Origin: Pseudomonas abietaniphila
GTDB taxonomy: Bacteria > Pseudomonadota > Gammaproteobacteria > Pseudomonadales > Pseudomonadaceae
NCBI RefSeq assembly: GCF_039697315.1
Contig: NZ_CP155619.1
Location: 6,262,001 to 6,326,000, forward strand
Length of the DNA stretch: 64,000 nt
Direction: 5' to 3'
Position 1 is the first letter of the stretch. Every line of letters starts with the position of its first letter. The notes under the pieces are model-generated. The model was not told the origin of the DNA, did not search any database, and worked only from the letters and a program-made list of their open reading frames with translations. A program made the translations under genes and the position numbers. Shown piece by piece: positions 27,260 to 35,694 of the stretch.

Positions 27260-28228
27260 TCATATGGGAGCTCTTATAAGCGCGTTCTGGAGCGCTGCGT
27301 TCTGCTGACGAAGATTAGAGTTGTCGTCCCTAAGAATATCCATAGCCTCACCTATACTCTGAAGTCTCCCTTTGAGCTCTGCTATATCCTGAGCTGCTTT
27401 ACTCTTGAGAACTCTCAGCTGTTCTAGAATCTGATTCGCTTGGCGGAGCTCTTTTTGAAGATGTTCGGCTTTACGCCGCTCTTCATCGCGGATTCGGGCA
27501 GTTTCCATCATCAGATGGTTTTCCGTGTGCTCAAGATGCCTTGCGGCATCTTCATGTGCGCTGGAAGCTATTGCTGAAGCCTGAATCAATTGTTGATGCA
27601 AGCGCTGTACCTCACCTAAATGGAGCTCCTGTATAAACTCAACTTGGGCGCGATGAAGACAGTCAAGTCGATCAGTGTCATCGTGATGAGTCTGCGCTGC
27701 AATGCTGTGTTCTTTCAGCAAGATATCGTATTTTTCCTTCCAGTCGCGAACGCCTGAACTTAAGTGTTCAACATGCTCACCTAGTCGAGCATTTATAACG
27801 CGCAACTCCACGATTTCCTCGTCCCGTGTGAGAAGGGCCGCAACAAGATTGCTGTTTCTGAGCTGGACAGCTAGTTGTGCATTTTCTGTCATTTGGAGGT
27901 CAGAGTCGGACTTCTGTAATTTGCCCTGCAAGGCAACAGAGGCGGACTCAAGTGCTATTTGCCAGAGTTGGTCTATCTGGAGGCACAGCGTCTCGGGGAT
28001 AGAGGGTCTATGTAACCGGGCGCTTATAGCAGGACCCGCAAATGACCAGAACCTTTTTATTTCATCCTGCACCAGATTGGGCGAGGCCTTTATTCCGTGG
28101 CGCTCGAAAATCAAATCACGCAGCGCGGACTGCCGGATCTCAAGGCCTTGCTCCAATAATTCTTGGGCATACGTGTGTATGAGTACTCGAGTTTTAGCCC
28201 GCCCCCCCTTTGCATCTGCGCTATTCAT
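27260..28228 (-). CDS. KfrA-like DNA-binding coiled-coil protein
   Basis: A 322-residue protein: an N-terminal KfrA-type DNA-binding domain (QGLEIRQSALRDLIFERHGI, KASPNLVQDEIKRFW, residues 20-60) followed by about 200 residues of alpha-helical coiled coil rich in Glu, Gln, Arg and Leu (HLEHTENHLMMETARIRDEE, LRQANQILEQLRVLKSKA). This is the architecture of plasmid KfrA and of TnpT, the cointegrate-resolution helper of Tn4651-type transposons. It follows a tyrosine recombinase on the same strand, 141 bp away, which suggests a recombinase/accessory pair. Direct family assignment is by architecture. Confidence 0.7.
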   Translation of the reverse strand: MNSADAKGGRAKTRVLIHTYAQELLEQGLEIRQSALRDLIFERHGIKASPNLVQDEIKRFWSFAGPAISARLHRPSIPETLCLQIDQLWQIALESASVALQGKLQKSDSDLQMTENAQLAVQLRNSNLVAALLTRDEEIVELRVINARLGEHVEHLSSGVRDWKEKYDILLKEHSIAAQTHHDDTDRLDCLHRAQVEFIQELHLGEVQRLHQQLIQASAIASSAHEDAARHLEHTENHLMMETARIRDEERRKAEHLQKELRQANQILEQLRVLKSKAAQDIAELKGRLQSIGEAMDILRDDNSNLRQQNAALQNALIRAPI

Positions 28229-28369
28229 GATCTACTGCATTGTCAAAATTTATCACATTGATTGTGGAACATGGATTGAAGCTAAAATATCGCCTCGAAA
28301 AATCACAATTTAAAGACTGCGTTGAAATTTCCATCATGGTAGCAAAACCACTTAAATTGGGGGAAGCAA

Positions 28370-29443
28370 TCATGGCGCGATGGGCAGTCTCAGAGTGACG
28401 CTCCCACGCAACAGCATTTGATCTTCGATCGGAATGTATTTTGCGACACTTTCTACCGAGCTGTTGCCAGCGAGGGTATTTACCAGTACCAAATTTCCAG
28501 TCTCAGCCGCGAGGTGGCTGAAACATGAGTGGCGTAACCAATGAGTGGACGCGGATTCAAGACTCAGCGCCAATTCGGGTAGGTCGCGGTCCCGCGCCAG
28601 CGACGCAGCCTTCTTCATGACCCGCTTCATGGCGGTAAGCACAGTAGCATTATGGGCTCGCTTTAAGCTGCTGTTGGCGGCCAAAAGCAACGGAGTTTCG
28701 TCATTTTCCGCTACAGTAGGCGACAATCCAAATTCAATTCGGTATCGAATTAAAGCGGAGTAAAGCTGCGAATTAATGGGCACCCGACGCAGCTTGCTTC
28801 GCCTGCCAATGATCTGAAGCCAGCACTCGTTAGCACCAGTTTCCTGAATGCTGTTCATATTCGCATTTGTTGCTTCAAATGTGCGGATACCTGTCAGATA
28901 GAACAGCGATACCATGAACAGATCCCGCGCCACCAACCTTTTATTCGTCGAATCCCTAGCGGCCTCGAGCATCAGTTGAATCCCGGAGATGGGAAGTTGG
29001 CGAAGTATGACTGGGAGGTGGATGAGCTCAGGTTTTTTGATCAGACGAAATGGATTTTCGATGCAGCATCCCCGTTCAATCATCCAAGTATACAACCCTC
29101 CAAGCTGGATGAGTGCGAGTCGTCGGGAGCTTGCGCTCAAGGGGCCGGCGAAGGGGCGCCATTCTGGATGAGAACGGGGGCGTTTGGTTGTGGATATCCA
29201 AAAATCTCTTGGCTGAGGATCCGACAGGAAAGTTGTATAGGCCTGAGCGTCTTCAACCGAGATTTCACGAAGATGCTTTCCGAGCATGTACCTAGCCCAC
29301 AGTGCAAAGCGATCGGCTTCCTTACGCATTACCCTCAACGACTTTGCACAGGATGCTCTAGCCGCCCCCCACCTGAGGATCAATTGCTCATCACTGAGGT
29401 GTTCAGCATCACGCTTTTGTTGATCTTCGATATTCTTTTTCAT
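28370..29443 (-). CDS. Tyrosine recombinase next to the Tn7-like genes
   Basis: A 357-residue recombinase. Core-binding domain about residues 40-130; catalytic domain with Arg in LTGIRTFEATN, Lys in GRRSKLRRVP, His-x-x-Arg in THWLRHSCFSH and the likely nucleophile Tyr in VAKYIP. The usual LxxH box before the Tyr reads LAGN, so the second His is Asn here, a substitution tolerated in some members. It is transcribed divergently from the TnsA-like operon and upstream of a KfrA-like coiled-coil gene. Likely role: resolving cointegrates or excising the element. ATG 29443 is preferred to TTG 29446. Confidence 0.82.
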   Translation of the reverse strand: MKKNIEDQQKRDAEHLSDEQLILRWGAARASCAKSLRVMRKEADRFALWARYMLGKHLREISVEDAQAYTTFLSDPQPRDFWISTTKRPRSHPEWRPFAGPLSASSRRLALIQLGGLYTWMIERGCCIENPFRLIKKPELIHLPVILRQLPISGIQLMLEAARDSTNKRLVARDLFMVSLFYLTGIRTFEATNANMNSIQETGANECWLQIIGRRSKLRRVPINSQLYSALIRYRIEFGLSPTVAENDETPLLLAANSSLKRAHNATVLTAMKRVMKKAASLARDRDLPELALSLESASTHWLRHSCFSHLAAETGNLVLVNTLAGNSSVESVAKYIPIEDQMLLRGSVTLRLPIAP

Positions 29444-29667
29444 CAACTGCGTCTCGGTATAGTCAACAGCTAAATGTCATAGGTTTATAAGGCGTAGGAG
29501 CGGATCGCAAATTTACATATTAGATCATTCGGCATCCCACGCAAGAGTGTGCTGGCCCTGTCGATGAACGGCGCATACTTCAATAAAGTTGACGCGCGCA
29601 ACATCAATGATTGTTTTATTTTTAACTCTTATTGCTACGTGTGACGAATCGAAGTCGCAAGCGCTGC

Positions 29668-29679
29668 CGTATTAATACG
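29668..29679. promoter_or_regulatory. 12-bp perfect palindrome upstream of the Tn7-like operon
   Basis: CGTATTAATACG lies about 70 bp before the GTG start of the TnsA-like gene, with a further CGTATT half-site at 29685-29690. It may be an operator controlling the transposition operon or the divergent recombinase. The remainder of 29444-29745 is A/T-rich and gene-free. Confidence 0.45.
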
Positions 29680-29745
29680 TGTTTCGTATTTCTGTCAGCG
29701 CATTGAGCTAGGAAATAATTTATTCGTGTTCCGGAGGTTTTTGCT

Positions 29746-30456
29746 GTGTCTAATAAGCAAAAAATCTATCGACGAATGATGGATCCGTTATTGTTGAGTG
29801 CAGGCAGACAAAATCTGCGGGTGACGATAATGAAATCGAATGTAACGCCAAAAAACGCCATGCGTCGGCGCATTCTCGAGGCAGCCCGAACTCGAGGCGG
29901 GGCGACCGGTAATTTGTGGTGTGCGTGGAGCGAAAAGAGCCGTGCAAGTCTAGTGTTGCCATCGGATATTGCCCTTATCTACTGGCTAGCGCACTTAGAA
30001 ATAGACCCCGATGTAGAATCGTTTCGTCTTGGGACCGCAGTCGACAATTTTGACTTTTCAATAAATAGGCGGTCAACAGGACCTTCCAAAGTGATAATCA
30101 GTGATCGAAGAACTCGTGAGGCTGTTACACAGGGTGTTATCTGCGTTCCGCATAGCGAAGTCCTGGCTAAGTCAGCTTTAGCTGTAAAGCTTATGAAGCC
30201 GATTGCGTTTGCTGCAGCTATTGCTCACAAGGAGTGCCTTGCTGCTGCAAACGCAGTACGTGCCCTCACCTCGGCCCAAAAAAAAGGTGTGCTAAACGAT
30301 GTTTTGGATGGCTTACCAAACTTTGATCCTTCGGAGGTTTGCGGGGTATTCATGCGGCAGACAATTAAGGGCTTCTTAGAGGTGGATCTAGCAGATGGAC
30401 CGTTTGGCCATCGGACGCCGTGGATGTGCCGGTCACTGCCGGAATCCGCTTACTGA
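29746..30456 (+). CDS. TnsA-like protein with degenerate nuclease centre
   Basis: A 236-residue protein in the tnsA position, directly before tnsB. The block from WSEKSRASLVL to LEIDPDVESF (residues about 60-92) matches the TnsA phrase that contains the first catalytic Glu and the LExDPxV motif, but the Glu position is Asp (PSDIALIYW, Asp74). The later PDF and VEVK motifs are not recognisable. The GTG start has GGAGG nine bases upstream. If this is TnsA it probably cannot cut the non-transferred strand and may be a structural link to TnsC. It could alternatively be an unrelated co-operonic protein. Confidence 0.5.
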   Translation: MSNKQKIYRRMMDPLLLSAGRQNLRVTIMKSNVTPKNAMRRRILEAARTRGGATGNLWCAWSEKSRASLVLPSDIALIYWLAHLEIDPDVESFRLGTAVDNFDFSINRRSTGPSKVIISDRRTREAVTQGVICVPHSEVLAKSALAVKLMKPIAFAAAIAHKECLAAANAVRALTSAQKKGVLNDVLDGLPNFDPSEVCGVFMRQTIKGFLEVDLADGPFGHRTPWMCRSLPESAY

Positions 30457-30466
30457 GACGCTGGTT

Positions 30467-32425
30467 ATGTCACTCAAGGGATCAGCGTTTGGAACATTCG
30501 ATGACTGGCATAAGCCCGATTTAACCGGATTGTCAGATTATGAGTTGGACCAGTATCAGCGAAAGTATGAAGCGATGCGGCTTTACTGTTCAAACGCTAC
30601 CATCAAGGAAATTAAGGATTGCACGGGCATAAGTAAGACCACTGTTTACTACTACTTACGCCGCTGTATGGAATGCGCGCCGGATGGTAGCTTGTGGGGA
30701 TGCCGCGCACTGATTCCCCATCTCTTTATACATGGTTATAAACGTACCCTTCCCGCAAGGCGTAAGCTTTCGGAAGCAAAAGGCGGATTTTCCGGGATGC
30801 TGAGGCAGACCTTTGAGAAATTCCCGGGGTTGGAGGCGGATTTCATTAAACTCATCAAAGCATCGGTAACACCGAACAGTGTTAAGGAGTTCAGAAAGAG
30901 ATCGTTTTCGTATCATAGAGATTTTCTCAAGTTGCTCGAGAAGTACGGTGCAAATGGTCATGAATGGCCATTCAATACTAAACATTTGGGTCTGCGTACG
31001 ATATCTAAGTTTGTACAGGAGACGAAAAATAACCTGCATAACCTCTTTATAAAATTTGAGGGTGAAAGCGCAGCAAAAGCACATCTCGCTGTCGGGAGGT
31101 CAGCTAGACCTGCGTTGAAATTTACCGAGCCTTTCGATGCGGTGGAAATCGATGGGTATCACTGGGACTGCCACTCGGCGGTCCGATTTAAAACGCCTGA
31201 TGGCTTGTATGTGAATGTCGGGATTAGCCGGCTATGGGTGGTCCTGATGGTCGATGTAGCATCATTTGCAGTACTCGCTTACAAGTGCGTATTTACCAGC
31301 GAGCCTTCCGCGCAGGATGTGGTTGATGTAATGCGTTACTCCATTTGTGGGCAACCTCGTCCCGATCCGGTGATTGATGGCTTGGTTTATCCAGAAAACG
31401 GCGGGTTGCCAAATGCCGTAATAAATGAATGCAAAGGAGCTTTGTTTTCGGTAGCTAAGTTCGATGGGGCGTTGGCCCACTTGTCTGAAAAAGTAAGCAA
31501 TTTTGCTCGGAAAGAGCTCGGTTTTTTTTGGACGCTTGGTCCCCCTGGACACTTTGAGCGACGCGCGCATGTTGAGCACTTGTTTGCGCTCTTTTCTCAG
31601 AATGTGTTTTGTCGCTTACCCAGCACCACCGGCCACGGTCCTGGGAATGGAAAAGCTCCCAACGCAGAGCAGATTGCCAAACGAATTCCTATTCTGGCGG
31701 AAGAAATATTACATTTGTTGGACGTTGAGATCGCTCAGTACAATGCCAGAATGAGCGAAGGGCTGTGTTTTTTATCTCCTCTCGACTATTTGAGGGAAAA
31801 GATGGCTAAGGACAATAATCACTTTTTGCCTAGAACGCTGGGACGTCGGTGTCAGTCCACCGAGGTTCTTCAAACTAAGAAACTTGTTACCGTTCGAGGC
31901 AATACGAAAGGCGGGCGACGCCCATACATTCAATTCATGCGGGTTCGTTATAGCAGTCCGCTTTTGGCTGATGGGTGGGGGTTGATTGGCAAAAAATTGA
32001 CTATTTTTATTGATGAAGCTGATTTGCGGGCGATTACCGCTTATACCCCAGACGGGTTTCTCTTAGGAAGGCTCGTGGCACAGGGGAAGTGGGCGGATAC
32101 AAAGCATGATCTCAAGACTCGTATGGCCATTAATACCAAAATGGCCGACCGTGCATTGCAGGTCGCGTCGGAACAGAATCCTGTCCAAGTGTACCTTGCT
32201 GCGCTCAGCGCCAGCAGCAAATCCGGTGGTGACATTAATGCGCGGGATGCGACTGAGGCTGCACGCGTGGCTAACGAAGCAGGTATTGAACTGCAAATGA
32301 CGGAAGCACCAGCTTATATCGTCAAAGATTCTGGAAAAATGCTTGAGTACTCCGACTCACTCATAATAGGGAAGCCTATCCCTGACTTGAACGACGTTAT
32401 CAATAAAAAAAGGCGTGGGTCATGA
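30467..32425 (+). CDS. TnsB/TniA-like DDE transposase
   Basis: A 652-residue Mu/TnsB-type transposase: N-terminal helix-turn-helix (ATIKEIKDCTGISKTTVYYY), rve catalytic core with Asp229 in VEIDGYHWD and Glu370 in AHVEHLF, and a C-terminal Mu-C-like beta-barrel (MRVRYSSPLLADGW). The middle catalytic Asp is not obvious: the expected place reads VINECKGALFS (Asn320/Glu321). It catalyses strand transfer at element ends. The ATG 30467 lies 10 bp after the TnsA-like stop; an overlapping upstream start is less likely. It ends in an ATGA overlap with tnsC. Base composition is more A/T-rich than the flanks. Confidence 0.85.
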   Translation: MSLKGSAFGTFDDWHKPDLTGLSDYELDQYQRKYEAMRLYCSNATIKEIKDCTGISKTTVYYYLRRCMECAPDGSLWGCRALIPHLFIHGYKRTLPARRKLSEAKGGFSGMLRQTFEKFPGLEADFIKLIKASVTPNSVKEFRKRSFSYHRDFLKLLEKYGANGHEWPFNTKHLGLRTISKFVQETKNNLHNLFIKFEGESAAKAHLAVGRSARPALKFTEPFDAVEIDGYHWDCHSAVRFKTPDGLYVNVGISRLWVVLMVDVASFAVLAYKCVFTSEPSAQDVVDVMRYSICGQPRPDPVIDGLVYPENGGLPNAVINECKGALFSVAKFDGALAHLSEKVSNFARKELGFFWTLGPPGHFERRAHVEHLFALFSQNVFCRLPSTTGHGPGNGKAPNAEQIAKRIPILAEEILHLLDVEIAQYNARMSEGLCFLSPLDYLREKMAKDNNHFLPRTLGRRCQSTEVLQTKKLVTVRGNTKGGRRPYIQFMRVRYSSPLLADGWGLIGKKLTIFIDEADLRAITAYTPDGFLLGRLVAQGKWADTKHDLKTRMAINTKMADRALQVASEQNPVQVYLAALSASSKSGGDINARDATEAARVANEAGIELQMTEAPAYIVKDSGKMLEYSDSLIIGKPIPDLNDVINKKRRGS

Positions 32426-33399
32426 AAGAAGATCTAAAGGTGCCGGAAGTGGACCGTGAGCGCTTACTCGAAGATCATCCGGTGGTGACTACCCGTTATA
32501 CGTTGATTACGCCAATGATCGCCAAGGCTTACTCAATTATACGTGAGCGTGTCTTTGCCAGGCACACAGGCACGTTCATGTATGCAAGGCCAAGAATGGG
32601 GAAGACCAGATGTGCGACCATCATTCGAGATCTGCTCGCCGCCGAGTTTCCCCGGAAATATATTTTATATCATACCTGCGATGGCGATAAGGCCGGCAGA
32701 CTGGTCGGTGACTTAGTCACGGCTCTTAAACTCCCGACAAAGTCTAAGGAGCCTTATAACCAATTGAAGGAGAAATTCCTTCTCCATGTGATCGTTGAGC
32801 TTGAAGAGCGCAATGGCAATCATTTTGTTTTGATTCTAGATGAAAATCAAATGCTCACGATCGAAGCTTACACTGAGCTATCGGTTATTCATAACAAACT
32901 TGAAAGCCGTGGAATCAATATGACTACCTTAGGCTTTGGACAATCCGAAATCTTGGGAAAGCAAAACCTGTTGTTCTCGCTGGGCGCGACCAACCTGGTC
33001 GCGCGATTTTTGTGCGAGCCCATCAAATTTGTGGGATGCCTCACGGTGGAGGACTTCACTTCTATTTTGAATGAGTACGATTCCAACAAGGAGTATCCGT
33101 TGGATTCGGGATGCACTTACACGCAATTCTTCCTCCCGCTTGCCTATGCCGCTGGCTTCAGGTTGGCCGGAGCAGCCGGTTTGATTTGGGCTGCGCTTAC
33201 CAATACGGCAGGCGATGCAGGTGCCGCTGCACTGCCGTTGGAGCATACTCTCCGAATGGTTGAAGACATTTTGATGCGTAGCCGACACGCCGATAATTCC
33301 GACTTTTCCATCTCGAATGAGACGGTCGCTGTCGCCATCAACAAGAGCCTGATTCTTGATTTTGTCATGATCATGCAACAAGCCCCTAAGCAGGTTTGA
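32422..33399 (+). CDS. TnsC/TniB-like AAA+ ATPase
   Basis: A 325-residue ATPase that would couple target choice to the transposase. Walker A is ARPRMGKT (residues 55-62, Lys61) and Walker B is VLILDEN (Asp140, Glu141). Sensor-type residues follow in TTLGFGQSE. The start overlaps the tnsB stop (ATGA), showing tight operon coupling. The length suits TniB/TnsC of compact Tn7-like elements. Confidence 0.87.
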   Translation: MKEDLKVPEVDRERLLEDHPVVTTRYTLITPMIAKAYSIIRERVFARHTGTFMYARPRMGKTRCATIIRDLLAAEFPRKYILYHTCDGDKAGRLVGDLVTALKLPTKSKEPYNQLKEKFLLHVIVELEERNGNHFVLILDENQMLTIEAYTELSVIHNKLESRGINMTTLGFGQSEILGKQNLLFSLGATNLVARFLCEPIKFVGCLTVEDFTSILNEYDSNKEYPLDSGCTYTQFFLPLAYAAGFRLAGAAGLIWAALTNTAGDAGAAALPLEHTLRMVEDILMRSRHADNSDFSISNETVAVAINKSLILDFVMIMQQAPKQV

Positions 33400-33404
33400 T
33401 CCAG

Positions 33405-34847
33405 ATGAAAATCATTTACGGTCAATTTAATTACCTACCATTTGAGTCATCTTGGGCAGTATTCATCAAGGCTGGCGGATTGAATCTCATCCCCCCCCAC
33501 AGCCTGATTAAGACGTTTTCAGATCGTGCTGGCGCGCGCTACTGGGCTGCCACGGATATGAACAGCGCGAGACTAGCCAGCGGGTTGGGGCTTTCAAAGG
33601 CGGCAATCAGCCGTTGTTTCATTGATCACGTGACAAGCGGGACGCAGCGAGAGTCGGCCGCGTTCATTCGCCATTGTCCACAGTGCATAGCCGCAGGCTA
33701 CCATTCGGTCTTTTTTTTGCTACACATTTTTAAGAGGTGCCCTTGGCATGATGAACTGCTGACGCACTGTAGAAGTTGTTCGCGTGCCTGCTCGCCAGGC
33801 GGGATGTCGATCCGGGCGCAAAACGAGGCATTCAACGCCAGCATCCGTTGCGGACATTTTGCCTTTTGCTCAACGGGCTCGGTGCGACTGAGCGTGATCA
33901 CAGCTGATCAGTGGCACGCTTACGCCAGTTTGGGACTGGCATTGCAGAAGTGGTTCAATGCGGCCCGAAAAATAAATAGCCCGCTCATTGACTATGCCAG
34001 CTCGCTTTATGACGCAGCTTACCTGGGTGGGTCAGTCCCCACCAGGCAGGAGCAGATGATCAATTGCGGCTTGCAGCTGGCACTTTCCGCTGTCGGACCT
34101 ATTCCAGCTTCTCAAGCCATCTCATCTACTCCGTTGCCGCCCCTTGAAGTAAATACGACCCCCTATAGGGCCGATGATGCAGTCTTTCAACCTGATCATG
34201 AAACTCTGTTTGCAATGTACCGCAGTGTTCGGCACTACCTCTACAAGCGATATGTCAGAGCGCATGCGGCCTGCTATCGATACTTGACAACGCTCACGAC
34301 CCAAGGCTTGCACGCACTCGACAGCACATGTGCTTGTACGGCATCTGCAGCATTTCTGGCTTGGCGGCTCGCGTTGCGGTATGACTACGGGGAAGGGGGA
34401 CCAATCAACCTGACGGCGCCCTCACATGCGATCTTGCCGACCACCCAACGGCAAATCATGGCGCTGTGGATTACGCATTTTTACGCCATCTGGTCCGGCA
34501 TTGAGCGGACTAACGCGAGCTGCTCGATGGAGCGGGATCGTTTTTCAGTTGCGCTTTCTTCCAATGTCCCGCCACTGACCTTGGGCAATGAGGTCGTCTG
34601 TATCTGTGGTTACGCCCATTCCAGGCTTCTGCAACTCACTACTGTCCATGTCGACCCGCAATGGTTGGTCAGCCAGAGCGCTGAGCGTTGCCAAAAGCGC
34701 CGCAGTACTGCTGATCAGTCAAATGTCCGTGCGCGTGAAACGGTACAATTTTGGTCGTACCAACCGCACCCGGCGACCCTTTTACGCTTTTGGTACAACC
34801 CCTATGTCAAGATGTGTCGCAACTCGCCGGTTGTTGCGGCGGGATGA
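33405..34847 (+). CDS. TniQ/TnsD-family target-selection protein
   Basis: A 480-residue TniQ protein. The zinc-binding set is visible: Cys91, Cys94 (RHCPQC), Cys112, His115 (RCPWH), Cys122, Cys125 (HCRSC). TniQ/TnsD proteins recognise target DNA or recruit TnsC. It is the last gene of the operon. The C-terminal half carries further Cys pairs (EVVCICGYAHSR) and is longer than plain TniQ, so it may bind a specific attachment site as TnsD does. ATG 33405 is used; a TTG overlapping the tnsC stop is an alternative. Confidence 0.82.
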   Translation: MKIIYGQFNYLPFESSWAVFIKAGGLNLIPPHSLIKTFSDRAGARYWAATDMNSARLASGLGLSKAAISRCFIDHVTSGTQRESAAFIRHCPQCIAAGYHSVFFLLHIFKRCPWHDELLTHCRSCSRACSPGGMSIRAQNEAFNASIRCGHFAFCSTGSVRLSVITADQWHAYASLGLALQKWFNAARKINSPLIDYASSLYDAAYLGGSVPTRQEQMINCGLQLALSAVGPIPASQAISSTPLPPLEVNTTPYRADDAVFQPDHETLFAMYRSVRHYLYKRYVRAHAACYRYLTTLTTQGLHALDSTCACTASAAFLAWRLALRYDYGEGGPINLTAPSHAILPTTQRQIMALWITHFYAIWSGIERTNASCSMERDRFSVALSSNVPPLTLGNEVVCICGYAHSRLLQLTTVHVDPQWLVSQSAERCQKRRSTADQSNVRARETVQFWSYQPHPATLLRFWYNPYVKMCRNSPVVAAG

Positions 34848-34855
34848 CAGACCAG

Positions 34856-35272
34856 TCAGGCCGCGCGGTAGAGCGTTTGTTGATCGCGAAGCGGCGTCGC
34901 GCTATTCGCTGACTCTTCGTAGTGGCTACCGTTGGATAGATCGATCATAAATACCGGCCCTCCGCTACTCTCACGCCATTCGATTGCCTGTACCGGAACA
35001 ATTGACCAGGTGCCCGAGCTGTCGTGACTGGGCATTACACTCATGACGCGAGTCACGGTCGCATCAGTTGGCAGAGTTTGTAAAAGCTGCCGAAAATGGT
35101 CCACGCAGGAAACCAACATCATCCGCTGAAAATCGAAGCTGTTATCCCATTGTGTTATGCACACATACAGCCAAGGTACGGCCAGCTCCTGTTCGATGAT
35201 CGCCCAATGCCTGCTGCCATCAGGGAAATGCAGGCTACTGCGAAGTTCAGCGCCTGGATGAGTTACGAACAT
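34856..35272 (-). CDS. Hypothetical protein divergent from XRE regulator
   Basis: A 138-residue soluble protein with no family I recognise (RHWAIIEQELAVPWLYVCIT, WDNSFDFQRMMLVSCVDHF). It converges on tniQ and is divergent from the XRE regulator at 35363 across a 90-bp gap with a perfect dyad. That arrangement suggests a real, regulated gene. It may be a cargo or regulatory gene of the element. A toxin-like role opposite the regulator is only a guess. Confidence 0.5.
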   Translation of the reverse strand: MFVTHPGAELRSSLHFPDGSRHWAIIEQELAVPWLYVCITQWDNSFDFQRMMLVSCVDHFRQLLQTLPTDATVTRVMSVMPSHDSSGTWSIVPVQAIEWRESSGGPVFMIDLSNGSHYEESANSATPLRDQQTLYRAA

Positions 35273-35294
35273 ACAGGCTACCCCGCATCCAAAA

Positions 35295-35327
35295 TGAACA
35301 CTATAGATTGTAGTCCTTTAGTGTTCA
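35295..35327. promoter_or_regulatory. Perfect 9-bp dyad, probable XRE operator
   Basis: TGAACACTA, 15 bases, TAGTGTTCA, in the divergent gap between the hypothetical gene and the XRE gene. An inner ACTA/TAGT pair adds further symmetry. This resembles autoregulatory operators of small XRE or controller proteins. Confidence 0.6.
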
Positions 35328-35362
35328 ATGCCGCTTCATCGTTCCTTTTGCAGGAGTCGCAA

Positions 35363-35638
35363 ATGGAACTGAACGATGCTGTTGGCCAAGCTTTGCGCAA
35401 TGCACGTCTTCGTACGGGCTACACTCAGGAGGATTTTGGCAACATCAGCAGTCGAACCTACATCAGTTCACTGGAGCGGGGGACGAAAGCGGTAACTGTT
35501 AACAAGCTGACCGCGATTGCCGATATGATGGGCGTGCACCCACTTAGCATCTTGGCTGAGGGTTTTGTGCTGCAATCGGGTCATGATTTGGACGAACTGC
35601 TGGCACGCGTAAAAGCCGAACTGTCTGGGGGGAAGTGA
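35363..35638 (+). CDS. XRE-family helix-turn-helix regulator
   Basis: A 91-residue regulator: one Cro/C1-type helix-turn-helix in residues 8-62 (LRNARLRTGYTQEDFGN, SSRTYISSLERGTKAVT, KLTAIADMMGVHPLSILAE) and a short C-terminal helix. ATG 35363 has CAGGAG seven bases upstream; the longer frame upstream overlaps the dyad and the divergent gene. It probably binds the dyad at 35295-35327 and controls both itself and the 34856-35272 gene. Confidence 0.85.
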   Translation: MELNDAVGQALRNARLRTGYTQEDFGNISSRTYISSLERGTKAVTVNKLTAIADMMGVHPLSILAEGFVLQSGHDLDELLARVKAELSGGK

Positions 35639-35694
35639 CACTACCCGCATATGCCTCATGTCGCGGCTGGCGCAGTCGCAGCCAGCTGTCGCTT

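Noticed and set aside
29958..29975. Third copy of the ATCGGATATTGC word, inside the TnsA-like gene
   Set aside because: It lies in coding sequence and lacks the inverted left arm at the 16-base spacing, so I treat it as chance.
34740..34810. GGTACAA/TTGGTACAA words near the 3' end of tniQ as possible transposon end repeats
   Set aside because: They lie within the coding region and have no matching copies that I can find at the other side of the element.
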